DNA of 64,000 nt from Kingdonia uniflora (GCA_014058105.1 JACGCM010002885.1:124001-188000); one strand, 5' to 3'; numbered from the stretch's first letter, positions 36,501 through 48,083 are shown. Notes: generated from the letters alone by a model not told the origin. Program-made: numbers and translations.

Positions 36501-37892
36501 ATAGGAGTACTGATCCTGACATCTGCAGCTTCAGCGGAATACTTGCCTAGGTTAGCTCAATCAAGCTAAATTTAGAGAAGTTTATTTCTATTTTTACTGT
36601 TGGAAACGTGCCCGTACTTTTCAGTTGGTGTTTTGCATTGAAGTAACGAGGTTGTTTTGACTATTTTCTCTACCAGCTTTACTCGCTATTCGATTTGTGG
36701 AATTGGTGGTGTTTTTCTTTTGTGTGGTCTAACTCTACTGTCCTGGATTGATCAAGACGACGCCAGACACAGCTTTGGACACAGCGGTGGTATGTTTCAA
36801 TTCCCATCATATACTTTGAAACGGTCAATTAGGTTGTTGGTTCATTAAAATGGTCCTCCAAATACCACAGCTACACTGTTATTTGTTGTTGCACACATGC
36901 AAAAAATTCAGTCGCTCAACAGATTCCTTAAAGATCTATTCCAAGAATCACTTATGATGTTTGCTCCAACCATCTAGTCAATATATTTCTCCCGTCGTCT
37001 TAGTAATGGTTCAATTAGTTAGTTTGATTGATTATGTTCCAAAGCCATGTATGTAGCAAAGACGTTGACAAGTCTGTCATTGGCTGGCATATTTGCTTCG
37101 TGTTAGTCGAAACTCGACAGCCTATATAGCACAATCAATATTTGGTTTTGGGTTGGACTATGTCCACCAGCTCATTTATGTAATTTGAGATTTGTTATAC
37201 TTGATAGAGATATTAGTTACCAGTAATACTTGGATTTATACTTGTTCACCCGATCTACCTGACATTGTTCAATGGACCGGGTTTGGTTTTAAGTTTATCC
37301 CACTTGTGATGCTGGGTTCACTACTTTTGAATCTTGGAATGCGTACGGTTAGATCCTAACCCAACTTGCAATCATACAAGTTTAAGTACACTGCACCCAA
37401 ATTTGATACAATTGACACAGGTAGACTTGTGTCTGATTGTGGACACTACGTACGAGTTTTACAAATGACTTCCGAACTTGTTGGACCTTGAATAAATTCA
37501 TTTCTGAAGAATTTCTATCTTAACTCTTTTGCAGGTTTCATCTGCCCCTTTGTTCCTTTCCTACCCATTGCTTGCATTCTAATTAACGTCTACTTACTAA
37601 TAAATCTTGGGTGAGTGCGAACCAACTTATGTTTACATTTTGTTTTTTTCTGTTAAAAATCTACCTTTGATGTATTTACCCTTCAGTCATCAGCTTGACC
37701 TTCACTTATCATTTAATTTTCTTTCTGAAAATCAGAACTGGTACATGGATCCGTGTTTCTGCATGGCTGGTAGTGGGAGTTTTTGTTTACATATTTTACG
37801 GACGGACACACAGCTCACTGCGTGCCGCAGTTTATGTACCCAAGGCTCATCTGGACAAGGCCTACCGAAGCTCTACAGATTTTCTGGCTTAG
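24552..37892 (+). CDS. CAT: Cationic amino acid transporter, vacuolar CAT2/CAT4 group, 14 exons
   Basis: Exons: 24552-24729, 24971-25172, 25764-25848, 29446-29586, 29678-29796, 30323-30419, 31826-31998, 32110-32176, 34845-35003, 35548-35806, 36442-36550, 36677-36789, 37535-37610, 37736-37892; phases agree, giving 644 aa. The N terminus has [10 protein letters not shown], typical of the CAT2/4 group. The APC-superfamily core follows: [119 protein letters not shown] hydrophilic loop (about 440-500) precedes the last membrane segments ([17 protein letters not shown] and three more, about 14 in all). Arabidopsis CAT2/CAT4 are tonoplast proteins moving basic amino acids; role here is inferred. A second, upstream copy of exon 7 exists (separate entry). 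The start is the first in-frame ATG (M at 24552). Confidence 0.9.
25849..27520. other. CAT intron 3, left part
   Basis: Unassigned AT-rich sequence with a 21-bp G tract and an A tract (26726-26741). The text around 26036-26056 (gcacgggtgcatctag) resembles the start of an hAT-type element but no partner end was found. Confidence 0.4.
26076..26096. repeat. Poly-G tract (21 bp)
   Basis: Uninterrupted G run flanked on both sides by ggaattcttgg-like sequence (gggaattcttgg before, gggaattcttgg after), so the tract splits a short direct repeat. Length is uncertain in any assembly. Confidence 0.9.
27521..29176 (+). mobile_element. 5'-truncated LINE in CAT intron 3
   Basis: Sense-oriented. 27529-27768 reads as the LINE block after the RT ([40 protein letters not shown]). 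A frameshift leads to 27740-28300 with a zf-RVT-like part ([20 protein letters not shown]). 28560-29032 is an RNase H domain ([35 protein letters not shown]). It ends in cttttgcaaaaaaata at 29160-29176, a short poly-A tail. The endonuclease and most of the RT are absent, as expected from 5' truncation. The RNase H frame is long and open, so this is one of the younger elements here. Confidence 0.8.
30960..31411. mobile_element. GC-rich inverted-repeat element in CAT intron 6
   Basis: The left edge reads TTAGAGGCGCCGCTCC and the right edge, read inverted, TTAGGGGCGGGGCGGGCC. Both ends are very GC-rich in an AT-rich intron (ggggccggggcgcc; ccggctccggctccggctcc). The middle is A-rich and non-coding. 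Looks like a non-autonomous DNA transposon; no clear TSD, so the superfamily is open. Confidence 0.4.
31485..31970 (+). repeat. Tandem duplication of CAT exon 7 with its upstream intron piece
   Basis: Unit 1 (31485-31731) and unit 2 (from 31732) share the intron segment, branch/acceptor region (aaattcatttcag) and the first 145 bp of exon 7, differing at about 4 exon positions. The acceptors are at 31583 and 31826, exactly 243 bp apart, and the reading frame stays open from the first through the second. Unit 1 lacks the end of exon 7 and its donor. Unit 2 has the family-type sequence [20 protein letters not shown] and was taken as the real exon. Confidence 0.9.
32263..32936. mobile_element. 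hAT-type non-autonomous element (674 bp) in CAT intron 8
   Basis: Flanked by a perfect 8-bp TSD ATTCCAGT (32255-32262, 32937-32944). The left end is TAGTGGTGGAGCCAGGATTT; the right end read inverted is CAGGGGCGGATTTAGGGG. TIRs of the CAGNGGNGG kind plus 8-bp TSD indicate hAT. No transposase. Confidence 0.8.
32721..32803 (-). other. tRNA-like segment inside the hAT element
   Basis: On the minus strand TTGGCTCAATCGGT (near 32783-32796) fits RNA polymerase III box A, and GTGTTCAAATCTTG (near 32729-32742) fits box B, about 40 bp apart as in a tRNA or tRNA-derived SINE head. No cloverleaf was established and the acceptor stem is not evident, so it is not called a tRNA gene. Confidence 0.4.
33060..34401 (-). 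mobile_element. Copia-type LTR with Met-tRNA primer site and non-coding body, CAT intron 8
   Basis: On the minus strand 34401-34243 is a 159-bp LTR-like block starting TGTTGGAGTG and ending TTTCCACA, immediately followed by TGGTATCAGAGC (34242-34231), the classic primer-binding site for initiator Met tRNA. The body (about 33060-34230) has no protein motif but several degenerate repeats of gagaaaatcgcatctcgcga and ctcgaggaaagaa. The second LTR was not found. It may be a decayed TRIM or large non-coding derivative. Confidence 0.6.
34243..34401 (-). repeat. LTR next to the primer-binding site
   Basis: Ends TG..CA on both strands. Contains a cluster near 34262-34330 resembling R/U5 of copia LTRs. 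Boundaries are set by the primer-binding site on one side and TGTTGGAGTG on the other. Confidence 0.55.
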
Positions 37893-38532
37893 AAAAGCTC
37901 GGAAAACTTACAGGCTGATGTGCAATGGATGTCTTGGTTGATCATTGTTTCTGTACTGTACTTGTATTTCTAATATAATTTAGCAGGTCTGTACTGAAAT
38001 CAGCGTCTTATTGTATAGCAATTGAATTTGCACACAATCGTGTGCAGAAAATATGTATATAAGCTTCTATTCAGCTGTCTCTGTGAATTGGGTGATACAA
38101 AAACATGTAAATAATTCTTCAAAATATGATCATCTAAAGTTACATTTTAGTGTCCATCTCATTTAAATATGTTTTAGGTGAAGCCCCAAAAATTTTCTTA
38201 GCTGAAAGATCCCAGAGTGACTAGTCAAGTAGTGTGAAGGACCGGGTTTATAGATTTAGAATGGCAGACTTTGAGTTTTGCATATTGGATGTCTTTCATT
38301 TTCCTTAACAAATTTTAATAACCCTCTCTATTAGCTGTGCAAACTACTAACTACTGACGGGAAATTATCTAAGGCTGGTTGGTTGGTATTCATCCCTTGA
38401 TGAGTTTTGTTAGTTCTACCTATGATCTGTGAGGTGATTGGTGAGACCTTTTTTTATGGAAAGGTGGCGAATTCAGGCTCTTTTCTGACAATTATTCAAG
38501 CTACTTAGAGGTTTTGGCCATTAAATATCTAA
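37893..38532. other. CAT 3' UTR and intergenic
   Basis: Begins at the CAT stop. T-rich and AT-rich with no further gene. Confidence 0.5.
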
Positions 38533-38924
38533 GGCTTTGTTTGATAAAAATATATCTCAGATATTCGATATTTTAAATATCCTGATATTTGAAAAATCAA
38601 ATATCTCATATTATATATATATTTTTTGTTTGGCAGCCGAATATTAAAAATAGATATTCTGAAATTCTGTGTTTGGCAAATCAGATATTGTAAATAATAT
38701 ATTTGACATCTTCTCTCATTTTAACAATTATTAATGTATAAACTATGTGACATTCAAATATTAAAATAGACAAACAAGCAAAAACTCATTTATTAATCTT
38801 TCAATAAATAAACAACTAATATCGAAATAAACTTGAATGGATCCGAACAATAAAGTACTACGTTCCTACGAATAGTACGAACATCTTATTCAACCTAATA
38901 CGAAATACTTTTAATCAATGTAAA

Positions 38925-39926
38925 ACTACTGGATATTCTTCATCTCATATTGCAAATAGTCATTATTTTAATCTTGAGACACAGCAAGAAAACCTCGGGC
39001 AACACCGTCATTGTTGCGATAGTAAAATATGGCCTTCATTAGATCGTCTTTCTACAAAGTTGGGATTTCTTTTAACTCTTTTTCCAACACAGCCAAATCA
39101 GGTCGTCCCACATTTCCTAAAAGTCTGTCAACTGCAAGTGCTAATTTTTCTATAGCTCCCTCTCTATCCAAACTGTCACGACGAACTCTATTCTTTTTAG
39201 GAGCCGAAGCACCAGTAGAAGGACCAGAGGCACCAGGAGTTGTTGAAGATGAAATACGATTCGGGGTTCTCTCGTCAATAGTGAAATAAACAGACTCGAC
39301 TCCATCATTATCGACTTCAAAACCTGATATAACAAACGTATAAAGCGTAGTTGTATGTACTAAATATTTCTAAAAATAAAATAATATTATTACATTCTTG
39401 TGGGATGTTTGTTACATCATTTTCTGTGCCAGCTTCTGCACCTGTCGCATAATCTTTTTCGGCTAAAATGTCCAAGTCTCGATAATACGGGATTGTTTTA
39501 TCCCGGTAGTTCTTCACTGATGGATTTCTCTAACAAATAATATGGGTAAGAACGTAATAACTTATATTATTAAATAAGAAATTATTCTATCACCAAAATA
39601 TATACCTCAATAAATTCTTTCCAAACCATCTCCTCAGCAGTTACCAACTGAGTTTCTTCATTCCACCCAAAGCCACTCGATTTAACGACTTTTTTGATGA
39701 GAAGGTAATTTGCCTTTAATGTTTTCCACCGAGTTTTGCATTACTCAGTAGTAATATCTAGATTCGCTTCCATTTTCAAGTTAAAAGAAACTTTGTTATA
39801 TGCCATCAAGCTCCAACCGCTCGCAGTTTTTTGGTCGTGTTGTCTTTGTTCCAATAATGTATTGATAAAGATAGTATCCATTTTCTCGTCCCATCTCAAA
39901 TAAACCCTCCCAGATGTTGGTGCCAT
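38925..39926 (-). pseudogene. Harbinger Myb/SANT-like protein (ORF with L10-interacting-MYB-type domain)
   Basis: Starts at 39926 (minus) with MAPTSGRVYLRWDEKMDTIF, the trihelix-like Myb/SANT start of this family. It continues across a stop to CKTRWKTLKANYLLIKK-like and FGWNEETQLVTAEEMVWKEF segments (39740-39600). The 39517-39405 stretch reads YRDLDILAEKD. After a probable intron (acceptor near 39330) comes a C-terminal region (39325-38930) with PKKNRVRRDSLDRE and LAVDRLLGN. In PIF/Harbinger elements this protein binds DNA and brings the transposase to the nucleus. At least one stop makes it a pseudogene. Confidence 0.65.
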
Positions 39927-40110
39927 TCTTAACTGTAGGTTTTCATTAATTTATTAAATCTACTGAGAAAGGTTTGCATGTCAATTAATGATTAAAAATC
40001 TATATATCAAATAGAAAATAAATTAATAATTAAAAGTACATTAACAACGTCTACTAAACCTTAAAAACCCAAAATCTAATCAATAATTAAAGAGCTAAAT
40101 TAATACAAGA

Positions 40111-40209
40111 TCATGGATTGTATTCTTGCCATATTAAGTCCGCTAAGGCATCCCTTTTTGCTATCCACAGAGGTGAATACCCGAAGACTATATGTTCTTC
40201 TTCTATAGG
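40111..40209 (-). pseudogene. Harbinger transposase, extreme C terminus
   Basis: Minus-strand sequence ending WIAKRDALADLIWQEYNP and a stop at 40111-40113, matching the usual transposase ending (W..RD.LA..MW..Y). It is cut off from the rest of the gene (45068-45690) by the solo LTR; the two parts join at the 5-bp duplication TACAT. Confidence 0.7.
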
Positions 40210-41089
40210 TACATTGTCATGCCCCAAAATCCAGTAATCAGTAGCTTGACCAGTTACTAGATCCGAAGCTGTGCAGGTCGGGGAATCCACAGATTCGCCC
40301 CACGAACAACTGAACCGTAGACAAATTCTGGCCCAGTCATTCACAATAGTATCACAACAGAGTAATAAGGAAAACATAAACAACGGAAGACTAAGATAAC
40401 ATAATCTAAACATAAGATTCTACAAATGTCTACGCAGCAAGCCCAACTGTAATAACAGGAGATTGAGCCTCCAACTCAGCTCCCCAAAGATCACCACAGC
40501 AACAACTAAAACCTGAAACAACCTGCCACTGAAAGGGGGGATGCGAGAGTGAGCAAACAACGAGCTCACTAACTCCCAAGAATAGCTAAACGATTATACT
40601 AACCAATGAGATGGATATAAATATTAATGATAATAGGATATAATGATATCTAACGATAAGCAATATATATGTATCAATACATATAGGATGACTAATAAAT
40701 CTATCTATAAATATACCTCGTGCAAAGGAGTGTTAATCTACACTTCAGTCACAAGGACCACTAACTACACTCTAATCACTACCGTGGCTCTCAGCGCCAC
40801 GCGCAACTAATCTATCTCAGGGATACAATCACACACATGGGTAAACAACCCTCGGCCAACTACAAACCCCAACCAGACACAATCCCGAAGCTACCACAAG
40901 CTGAATGAGATCGCCCACAACTAAATACCAGCCTAAAGCTCACAGCAACCAACCAGACTAATCAACCTAATAACTTAAATAGATACATAAGAGAGAGGAA
41001 TAGATGCAGAGAGGAGAGGAATATGCAGAAGGAAGATGAATCTAATTACACCGCAATTCTATTAGGAGAAGAGGAATCTAGTAAGCGGA

Positions 41090-41375
41090 GAAGAATATGA
41101 TGAACTAGGATAATCCCATAATTATCCCAATGCAATGATATGTTATGATGATGATATGATGGAATGAGATAATCTTATAATTATCCCAAGTGCAGAAGAT
41201 TATATATTTAACGTAATGCAGAAAGAGTTAAGGATTTCTATCAGAAGAGCCTACGAATTAAGGAAGTATGCGGAGATGCAATGATATGCTTGATGATGAT
41301 GATGATGATGATGCAGAAAGATTTATGATGAAGTGGGATAGTCCCATACCTATCCTAATGCAATGGTTTAGCGAT
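41090..41375. repeat. Degenerate repeat with gatgatgat microsatellite
   Basis: Variants of ggataatcccataattatcc and atgcaatgatatg occur about three times, with (gat)n near 41290-41312. Part of the solo LTR. Confidence 0.6.
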
Positions 41376-41507
41376 GTCAACCCAAAGGGCTAGCCCCCAA
41401 GACTAAAGAGGGCTGTCAACTGCTAAAAAATAATTTACCTTACCGGACATTGTTGAATACAAGGGTACGATGTACTGCACTAGCTCGGCCAGACTAAAAG
41501 ATAATAA

Positions 41508-41722
41508 CATAGGTATTTCAACCTCGCCTGAGGAGTCTGAACACCAAGAACTAACATCCAACCATGTCTCTCCACGCATGATGAGACTGGGAACCAGGAG
41601 AACTATTCCAACCATAACTTAACTCACAGGAGAAGACTGGGCACCAGAAAATAGTATCTAACCATGTCTCTCTTCGCAGGACGAGACTGGGCACCAGGAA
41701 AACTAATCCAACCATATCTTCA
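41508..41722. repeat. Tandem repeat, 50-bp unit, about four copies
   Basis: ccaaccat-type unit starts recur at 41558, 41608, 41658 and 41708, exactly 50 bp apart, each with gagactgggcaccagga; a weaker unit precedes at about 41508. It lies inside the solo LTR. Confidence 0.85.
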
Positions 41723-44386
41723 CCTCTAAAACTTAAACCCGATCCAGGGATCCTATCAACCTATTGGGGGCCAGCTGATGCGGAGTTGTTTATGTATCCA
41801 AACGCAGTAAGATAAGGAGAGAATATATTATCTATGGATGTGAGCATGATCATAGAGACTGAAACACAACTGCTGTTAACACAGCCAACACACGATAGGA
41901 TAACCACCTGCCTGAGAACGTGGCAACCAAAACCAACACAGATGCCCTCCTGTGACTCATTTGCACCATCTAAACCTAGATGAAACAACAACTTAACCGT
42001 CACGACATCTAAACGACATCAGTCTCTAAGATTCCTCAAAGCAATATGGTTACCATCAAGTATAACAGTATTCTAGCTGTCAACACAGACTAGTACTCAT
42101 GGGGTGACCTACAAGTGTCCAACATGTAGTCAATAACCCCCAATAACCGAACTGCCTCACAATCCTCCTAATCATGTACATAAGTCTCCAACACGGATGT
42201 ACAGGAATCGAATTCAACAGGAGGTTTCAGCCGCATTCCAACATCTCGGGTGACGTACAACTTCATAAACCACCTGGCTCAGCCGCAGATCACACTGAGC
42301 CATGCTGTCTCACTGCCTCCTAGATGATGGAAGGGAACACAGCTCTAGCTGCCTCATCCCGGGGAAAGAAGGCTTACGAGTAAGCTCTAATAGCTCTAAG
42401 AAACATGAGGACAATAAGTGTCACAACCCGATAAGCAAACAATCCTAAGGCAAACTATCAGAAGTTCAACATCCACAACCAACCACCACTGACAAGCCGT
42501 CTACTCACCATCAACAACTAACAGTCTAGGAGATACCACACTCCCACATGGAATCCAACATTCCAAACAACCACCAATCACAATGACAGTGCTTAAGGAC
42601 CAGGCCTCGAGAACACAGAGTACACCTAGACTTGTCCTAAGATTATTCAAAACAATAACAAGCAATAGGAGGAGCTCCAAATCGAAGACCATGTCTTATT
42701 GAAGCTATGTCGCCCCAAGACTACCCTGGAACCAAGTCCAGCAACCCAAACTAACAAGGGTGCTATACTATAGGGTGAGAACTATAGTCTCTGAATTATA
42801 CTATCTCAGAGAAATGGTGGCCAAACCACAAGCCGTCCATAAGTCTCCACTGATCGCCAAACCTAGTTACTAGTGCCCTAAAACAAGCTGGGCACCCTAA
42901 TAACTAACCAACAATACCATACTCAATATATATATATAGCAACGCTGAGGCGTCGCAACACACTGAGAAATGCATTTGTTCTCAATCCTCAACGATAAAG
43001 GATTTCTAAGAACCACCCTCAATGAAATCGGTCTAAGAGAAGTCTTAGGAGTCATTGTCACATCAACGACATCAGAGAATACCTTCCTCTGGTTAATCAT
43101 AACCTACGGGTTCTATCTAGTAACTAAACTCGCATTATTACGGGTTTTACTAACTTATCAAACCCTTAAGTACTCTCACCTAAGGTATGCCAAACGGATA
43201 ACCCGTGAATGTGTCCTAAGCAATTAACCCATATACTAACATAATCACGGTAATAAACATGATAAACTATGTGATACAATAACTCACGAATCAATATAAT
43301 GGTCTAGTTATTAAGGAAGATAAAACTCGCCTGACGATATGCTCGGAACGACAATCTCGGCGAAACTGCCCAAACAACACCCCAACGGAAATGTGCTCCG
43401 CGAATCGACTTCCGAAACTCCAAATCAATCACGGAAAGGACCAGGAACACCACAACATCAACCACTATGAAGTACCAGAGCCCAATCGCAACTCCGACAA
43501 AGGATACCCGCCCGAAACTGTGTTTTAGATCAGCACCACAACTGAATTCAGTAACAAAACTGCATCTAAACCCACGGTCTACCATGCTACATTGCGCTAC
43601 TCTGACCACCTACAATCACATGAAGATAAGCCACTCTAACCCCGCCAAATCAGCTACCCAACAATCACGAACCCGGTGTTCAAAGGGCGTTAAAATAGTC
43701 CTAACCCTTCTTCTATAATAACAGTAACTACGGCAATAATTTCGTTAGCGAAGTTCGCTAAACAATCACGGATAAAATCAGCAACTAGGCGAAGCAAACA
43801 TCTGAACCGAAATGGAAACAACTGCCGGTTTAGGCATCCCTCTCCGAAACAACATCGAAACCCAATGATCCACCACCGAATGCCCAAATCCCCCAATCAA
43901 ACACAACCCCAAAATCAGCCCAACACCTGCAAACAAATATTACAAAATCCAATCACCAACAATGCCCATTTGGTCACAAACACCAAACCCCAAACACCAC
44001 AATTATAAACCCTATAATCAGTCCATCAATGACCCAAACCAACACCGGAATCAATCTAAAATTAGGAAGAGGAAACGGCTGTAACCGGCGAGGGAACGGC
44101 TGTAACCGATGAGGGAACGACGTCAAATTGGTGAATCGACGATGGAAGCGGAGCCCTTTCTTTCTCTCTCTAGAACAACAAATCTCACCCTCTGAAGAAC
44201 TGAAATCAGGGTATAGAGGATGATAACTCAAGCTCCAAACAAACCAAAAGTGAAGGAAGAGAAGGATTGAAGGGAGGAGAAGGGTTTCCAAAATTTGGGT
44301 TTTACTTGAGGAAGAAGAGCCGGTTTAGAGAGAAAGAGTTGGAGTTGGTTTGGAGAGAAAAATGATTTGTAAATGAAATGAAGTGT

Positions 44387-44393
44387 TTATATA
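44387..44393 (-). promoter_or_regulatory. TATA box of the solo LTR
   Basis: TATATAA on the minus strand, followed 30-80 bp later by a CT-rich leader (aaccaactccaactctttct). Could drive transcription towards lower coordinates. Confidence 0.4.
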
Positions 44394-45067
44394 GGGGAAG
44401 CCAACACTCATCTCGAGGTAAAATCCAATGCTCAAGAATAGCTCAAAGACCCAACTTGGTCGTCTGAACGCACAAATGTTCGAACAAAAACAGAGGGAAA
44501 AATCATAACAAAAATATGCCTGAACATAAATAAGCAGTCCAAAAATTAACAGTTGGTAAAAGGAATCCATCCAATGGAAAAATAAAGGAATTTATCAGTG
44601 GAAAACCACATAAATCCAAGGCTAACCAACGATTCCCCGAAATCACATCCACATCACCACACCACCATAAAACGCTACTACAAACCTAACAAAGGTTTCC
44701 CAAGGTATAAACACCACCTCCACCGCCTCACGGCCACCAAAACGCCTATACCCCCGAAAATGAATCTTTGCTCGAAAAACTCCGAAAACCTATCGGCCAA
44801 TCCAACGGCTCTCCGGAACCACACCAAACCACAAACACATCAAACAAACATCACCACCAACCCATCTAGGGGTTCCTAAAGCGACAATGCTACCTCCTCC
44901 CCCGAATAACCACCGTACCACCGAAACTACATAAAATGAATCTAACATACAAAACATGCTGAAAGGAATAAATGGATGCATAACGAATAACAATATATGA
45001 ATCATAGTAACAATACTTAATAATAAACAAAAAAAATTACTCTGAAATTCCGGAACATTACATACAT

Positions 45068-45690
45068 CATCATGCTCTTCCTCCCTCTCTACAGGATCAA
45101 CTTCATTCCTGCATAAGTCAAATGGATCAACGTCCAGGATCAACTTCCTCCCCCTCTACAGGATGCACAACATTCAAGTAACATTCTTTTTTGCGTCTTA
45201 ATATCAAAGAATGGCGAAGTCCTCAAATATGCAAACCGTTTCTTTAAAATTTTAAATGTTCTTTCAATTACATTACGTAATGACGAATGTCGAGAATTAT
45301 ATAATTCTCTTGCATTTCTTGGATTTCATTCACGAGTGTCATTCAAATGATATCGAGTGCCTCGAAATGGGGTAAAAATTCTAGGGACATGTTGAAATTC
45401 AACATCGACAAGATAAGAATGACTTATGTATGAAATGTAATTAGAAGTTTTTCTTCAAAATAATTCACATCTATAGTATTTAATATGATGAATCGTTATG
45501 TACCAGCGGGAATCATTAACCGGTCCCCTACACGGGCGACTGCATCCTTCAAGACTTTACTGTCATGTGCAGACCCTTCCCATCCCACGAGAACATACGT
45601 TAGTCGTATATCAAATGTACACGCCATTAGGACATTTGGACAAATATTACCTTTTCTATTTCGATATCTTGCTTGGTTAGCAACTGGCAC
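45068..45690 (-). pseudogene. Harbinger DDE transposase, C-terminal half (DDE_Tnp_4)
   Basis: 45690-45496 reads PVANQARYRNRKGNICPNVL and VLVGWEGSAHDSKVLKDA; the Asp of HDS is a catalytic residue. After a gap, 45410-45190 reads FQHVPRIFTPFRGTRYHLND and SLRNVIERTFKILKKRFAYL, where the Glu of VIER (45265-45267) fits the catalytic Glu. The 3' part (45143-45068) reads DVDPFDLCRNEVDPVERE. A small rearrangement near 45130-45170 breaks the frame. The upstream coding part is absent: the fragment begins after what looks like an intron acceptor and ends at the MULE. Confidence 0.8.
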
Positions 45691-46204
45691 TTAATAAATT
45701 AAATGTACATTCAATTCCATTTCTAGAGAAGGAAAAAAATAAACATGGCCCCAAGAAAAAGTAGGGAAATGATTTAGACACTAAAAAAATTAGACACTAA
45801 AATCTCACTCAAAAGGAACCATAATTGATGAGTTTATATATAGGAAATGAGGTGGAATTCAACAATATTAGGTGTAAATGAGTTGGCAAGAGTCTCATCT
45901 CTTTCTTTCACGTGATACAATTGAAGAACGATGGGAAAATCGTGAACAAATCTTACTCTTCCGAACGATTCTCACTCTCTCATCAAGATATTTTCTCAGA
46001 TTTGGGTCTGAATTTTACTTTTGTTGTCTGTCCTTACAAGTATTGGAGATTCACTTGATGCAGATGGAGATTCACTTGATGCGCAACGCAGCTCATAATT
46101 TTTTAGAGCTTGGAGATGATGATAGGGGAACTTGGATAGATGTGGGGAATTATGACCATGGAGAAGATGGGGGAATTAGTATAGATGTGTCGCTTTGCTG
46201 CATG

Positions 46205-47600
46205 TATGCATGATAAGTGTGGATTTGAACTACGAAATTGGCGATTATACACATAATCGACAATTTCATATATATAGCAATTGTCAATGGATCAGTAAAT
46301 CGACAATAAATGCCATAGTGTGATTTGTTGGTAATTTTTTATACATGTATTCAGCGACAACATACTAATGATTGCACCACTGAGAAAGTATCGAGCATAA
46401 ATCGGCAATAGTTTGATTCGGAAAATTCGCAATTATAACATCTGTGATTAAAATCCCCATATTTGTAATGGCTAACATGGTTTCAATATCCACGTACGTC
46501 GTGAGTAATTTGAAAAAATTAAAAAGAAATCAAAAGCAAAAAAATATAAACACCAAACATTTTTCTTCTTCCGATTTTCTTAGAAGGCGTCTTCGTTAAG
46601 TTGGTCCTGTATAGGTCGGTTTTCTTCCTTGCAAAAGCTGTAGTAGACAATAGCATAGTTGTTATATTGGCGACTTCTTTGGTTATCGACAATTGTGTTG
46701 CCATCTATTGCAAAGCTCGATAATGTTACAGTGTAATTTCCTATGAATTGTAGTAATGCATTCTTGATGCATTATGTACATCAATTCGGGAATTCCCTTG
46801 CTTTGAATATATTTCATGTCATAAATATGCAATCCATAGAAGAAAAAACACTAGTACAAACAATTTTGAATTCGTAAATATGTAAGGAACAATCCATAGA
46901 AGAAAACAGTAGTACAAATTTTTGTTACAACTCAACCTGAAAAATATTTACAGAAGCTAAACAAAGCTTTTGTTCTATGACCATTTGCATACTCATTTTT
47001 CCTTTTGTTATGATGAGGCATGATGTTTGAACATCCTTCTACTTTGGCCTAATGATCTTCTTAGGTTCCATTGCCCTATGTCACATAAAACAAAAGCATT
47101 AACTGCAAAAGACATTATCATGAGTCTGGCAATAGTGTTAACATGCCCACTTTTAAGAAAATTGTCAGTGTAGTCAACAACACTAACCCAAGACAATTGT
47201 CGAATTACATATTTATCGACAATAGTGACATAGCAACTTAGGAAATTGTCAAATTATAGATGAATCGACAATAGTGACGTACAAACTTAGTAAGAAAATT
47301 GTTGAAATACCATGAATCGACAATAGCAACATACCCACTTTGTCAGAAAATTGTCAAATAATTAATGAGTCGTCAATAGTAATATACTCATCGACAATAA
47401 CACACCCACTTTGTAAGAAAATTGCCAATCCGTTGGTGAATCCAAAATATAATCAACCAACAATTTTTAAGCAAGCAACAACAATTTTGATAGAAGAAAA
47501 AACCTCAAAAACAACATTATACCTAAAAAGAGACCAATAAAACCAACAATAATATATGTCAAAACACTGAACAAATTGTCGACCTAACTGTTGATCGATA
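46205..47600. repeat. Dispersed tcgacaat / attgtcga motifs in the MULE
   Basis: The octamer tcgacaat and its inverse attgtc(a/g) occur more than fifteen times, spread over 46240-46420 and 47180-47590. Between 47165 and 47430 they form a degenerate tandem array: units start at 47216, 47265, 47317 and 47370 (spacing 49-53 bp), each of the form tcgacaatag...acccactttgtaagaaaattgtcaaat. Such dense short motifs recall subterminal transposase-binding sites of CACTA elements, but no CACTA ends were found. Confidence 0.65.
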
Positions 47601-48083
47601 ATGCCCTATACCGTTACTGCTTTAGTGCGGTTAACCTTATCTTACCTTTGAGATAAACATGGTGTATTGGTTATATACAAAAATGCACAATGGATCAAAA
47701 ACATTTCAGATAAACACTTCAAAGCCAAGGATTTTTTTTTTGAGAGAGAGAGATACAAAGTTTAGAAGATTCATAAAACGACAGCAATAAATATTTGAGA
47801 GTGAAACTCCAAACGACATCGATGATCTACAAACCTTAAGTTAAGAAGATGGTGATGCTCTTCAAAACCCTAAAATCGTCTCAATCTTCATAAAATCTCT
47901 CAAACAACTTCAATCAAAACCTCAAAATTGTTCCCAATTACTATTGAGGAGAAGATTAAACGCCGAGTGTGATATTGAGACACAAATCTGAGAAGGGTTT
48001 GGAAGAGAGAGAAAAAAAACTTTTTAAATTAAAGTTGTGTGTAAAGAGAGAGAGACAGACGTTAAGTGAGAGAGAGAGTGTGT

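Larger units (their letters stand above)
40210..45067 (-). mobile_element. Large solo LTR (4848 bp) with TSD TACAT, Tekay/Del-like gypsy
   Basis: The LTR spans 40215-45062. On the plus strand it starts TGTCATGCCCCAAAATCC and ends GGAACATTACA. Both sides carry TACAT (40210-40214, 45063-45067). A minus-strand TATA (CCTATATAAACACTT, 44395-44381) lies about 670 bp from the minus-strand start TGTAATGTTCCGG, so transcription would run leftwards. No gag-pol was found between the TSDs, so this is one long LTR left by recombination. The length and TGT(A/C)A-type ends resemble chromoviral Tekay/Del LTRs; lineage is inference. Confidence 0.75.
38533..45763 (-). mobile_element. PIF/Harbinger transposon, broken
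   Basis: The left end GGCTTTGTTTGATAAAA is preceded by TCTAA and followed by AT-rich subterminal sequence (38540-38700). The two genes typical of the superfamily, a Myb/SANT-like protein and a DDE transposase, both lie on the minus strand inside it. A 4848-bp solo LTR splits the transposase gene. The N-terminal half of the transposase, with the first catalytic Asp, is missing. The right end is not settled: it may lie near 45745, or beyond the adjacent MULE near 57685. Confidence 0.7.

Noticed and set aside
43304..44570. Minus-strand open frames as host genes
   Set aside because: They lie within the solo LTR between matching TSDs, lack known domains and have biased composition.
48079..48083. 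TSD of the Tat element
   Set aside because: Left TGTGT and right AGTGA differ; the left side is a GA/GT microsatellite that may have changed.
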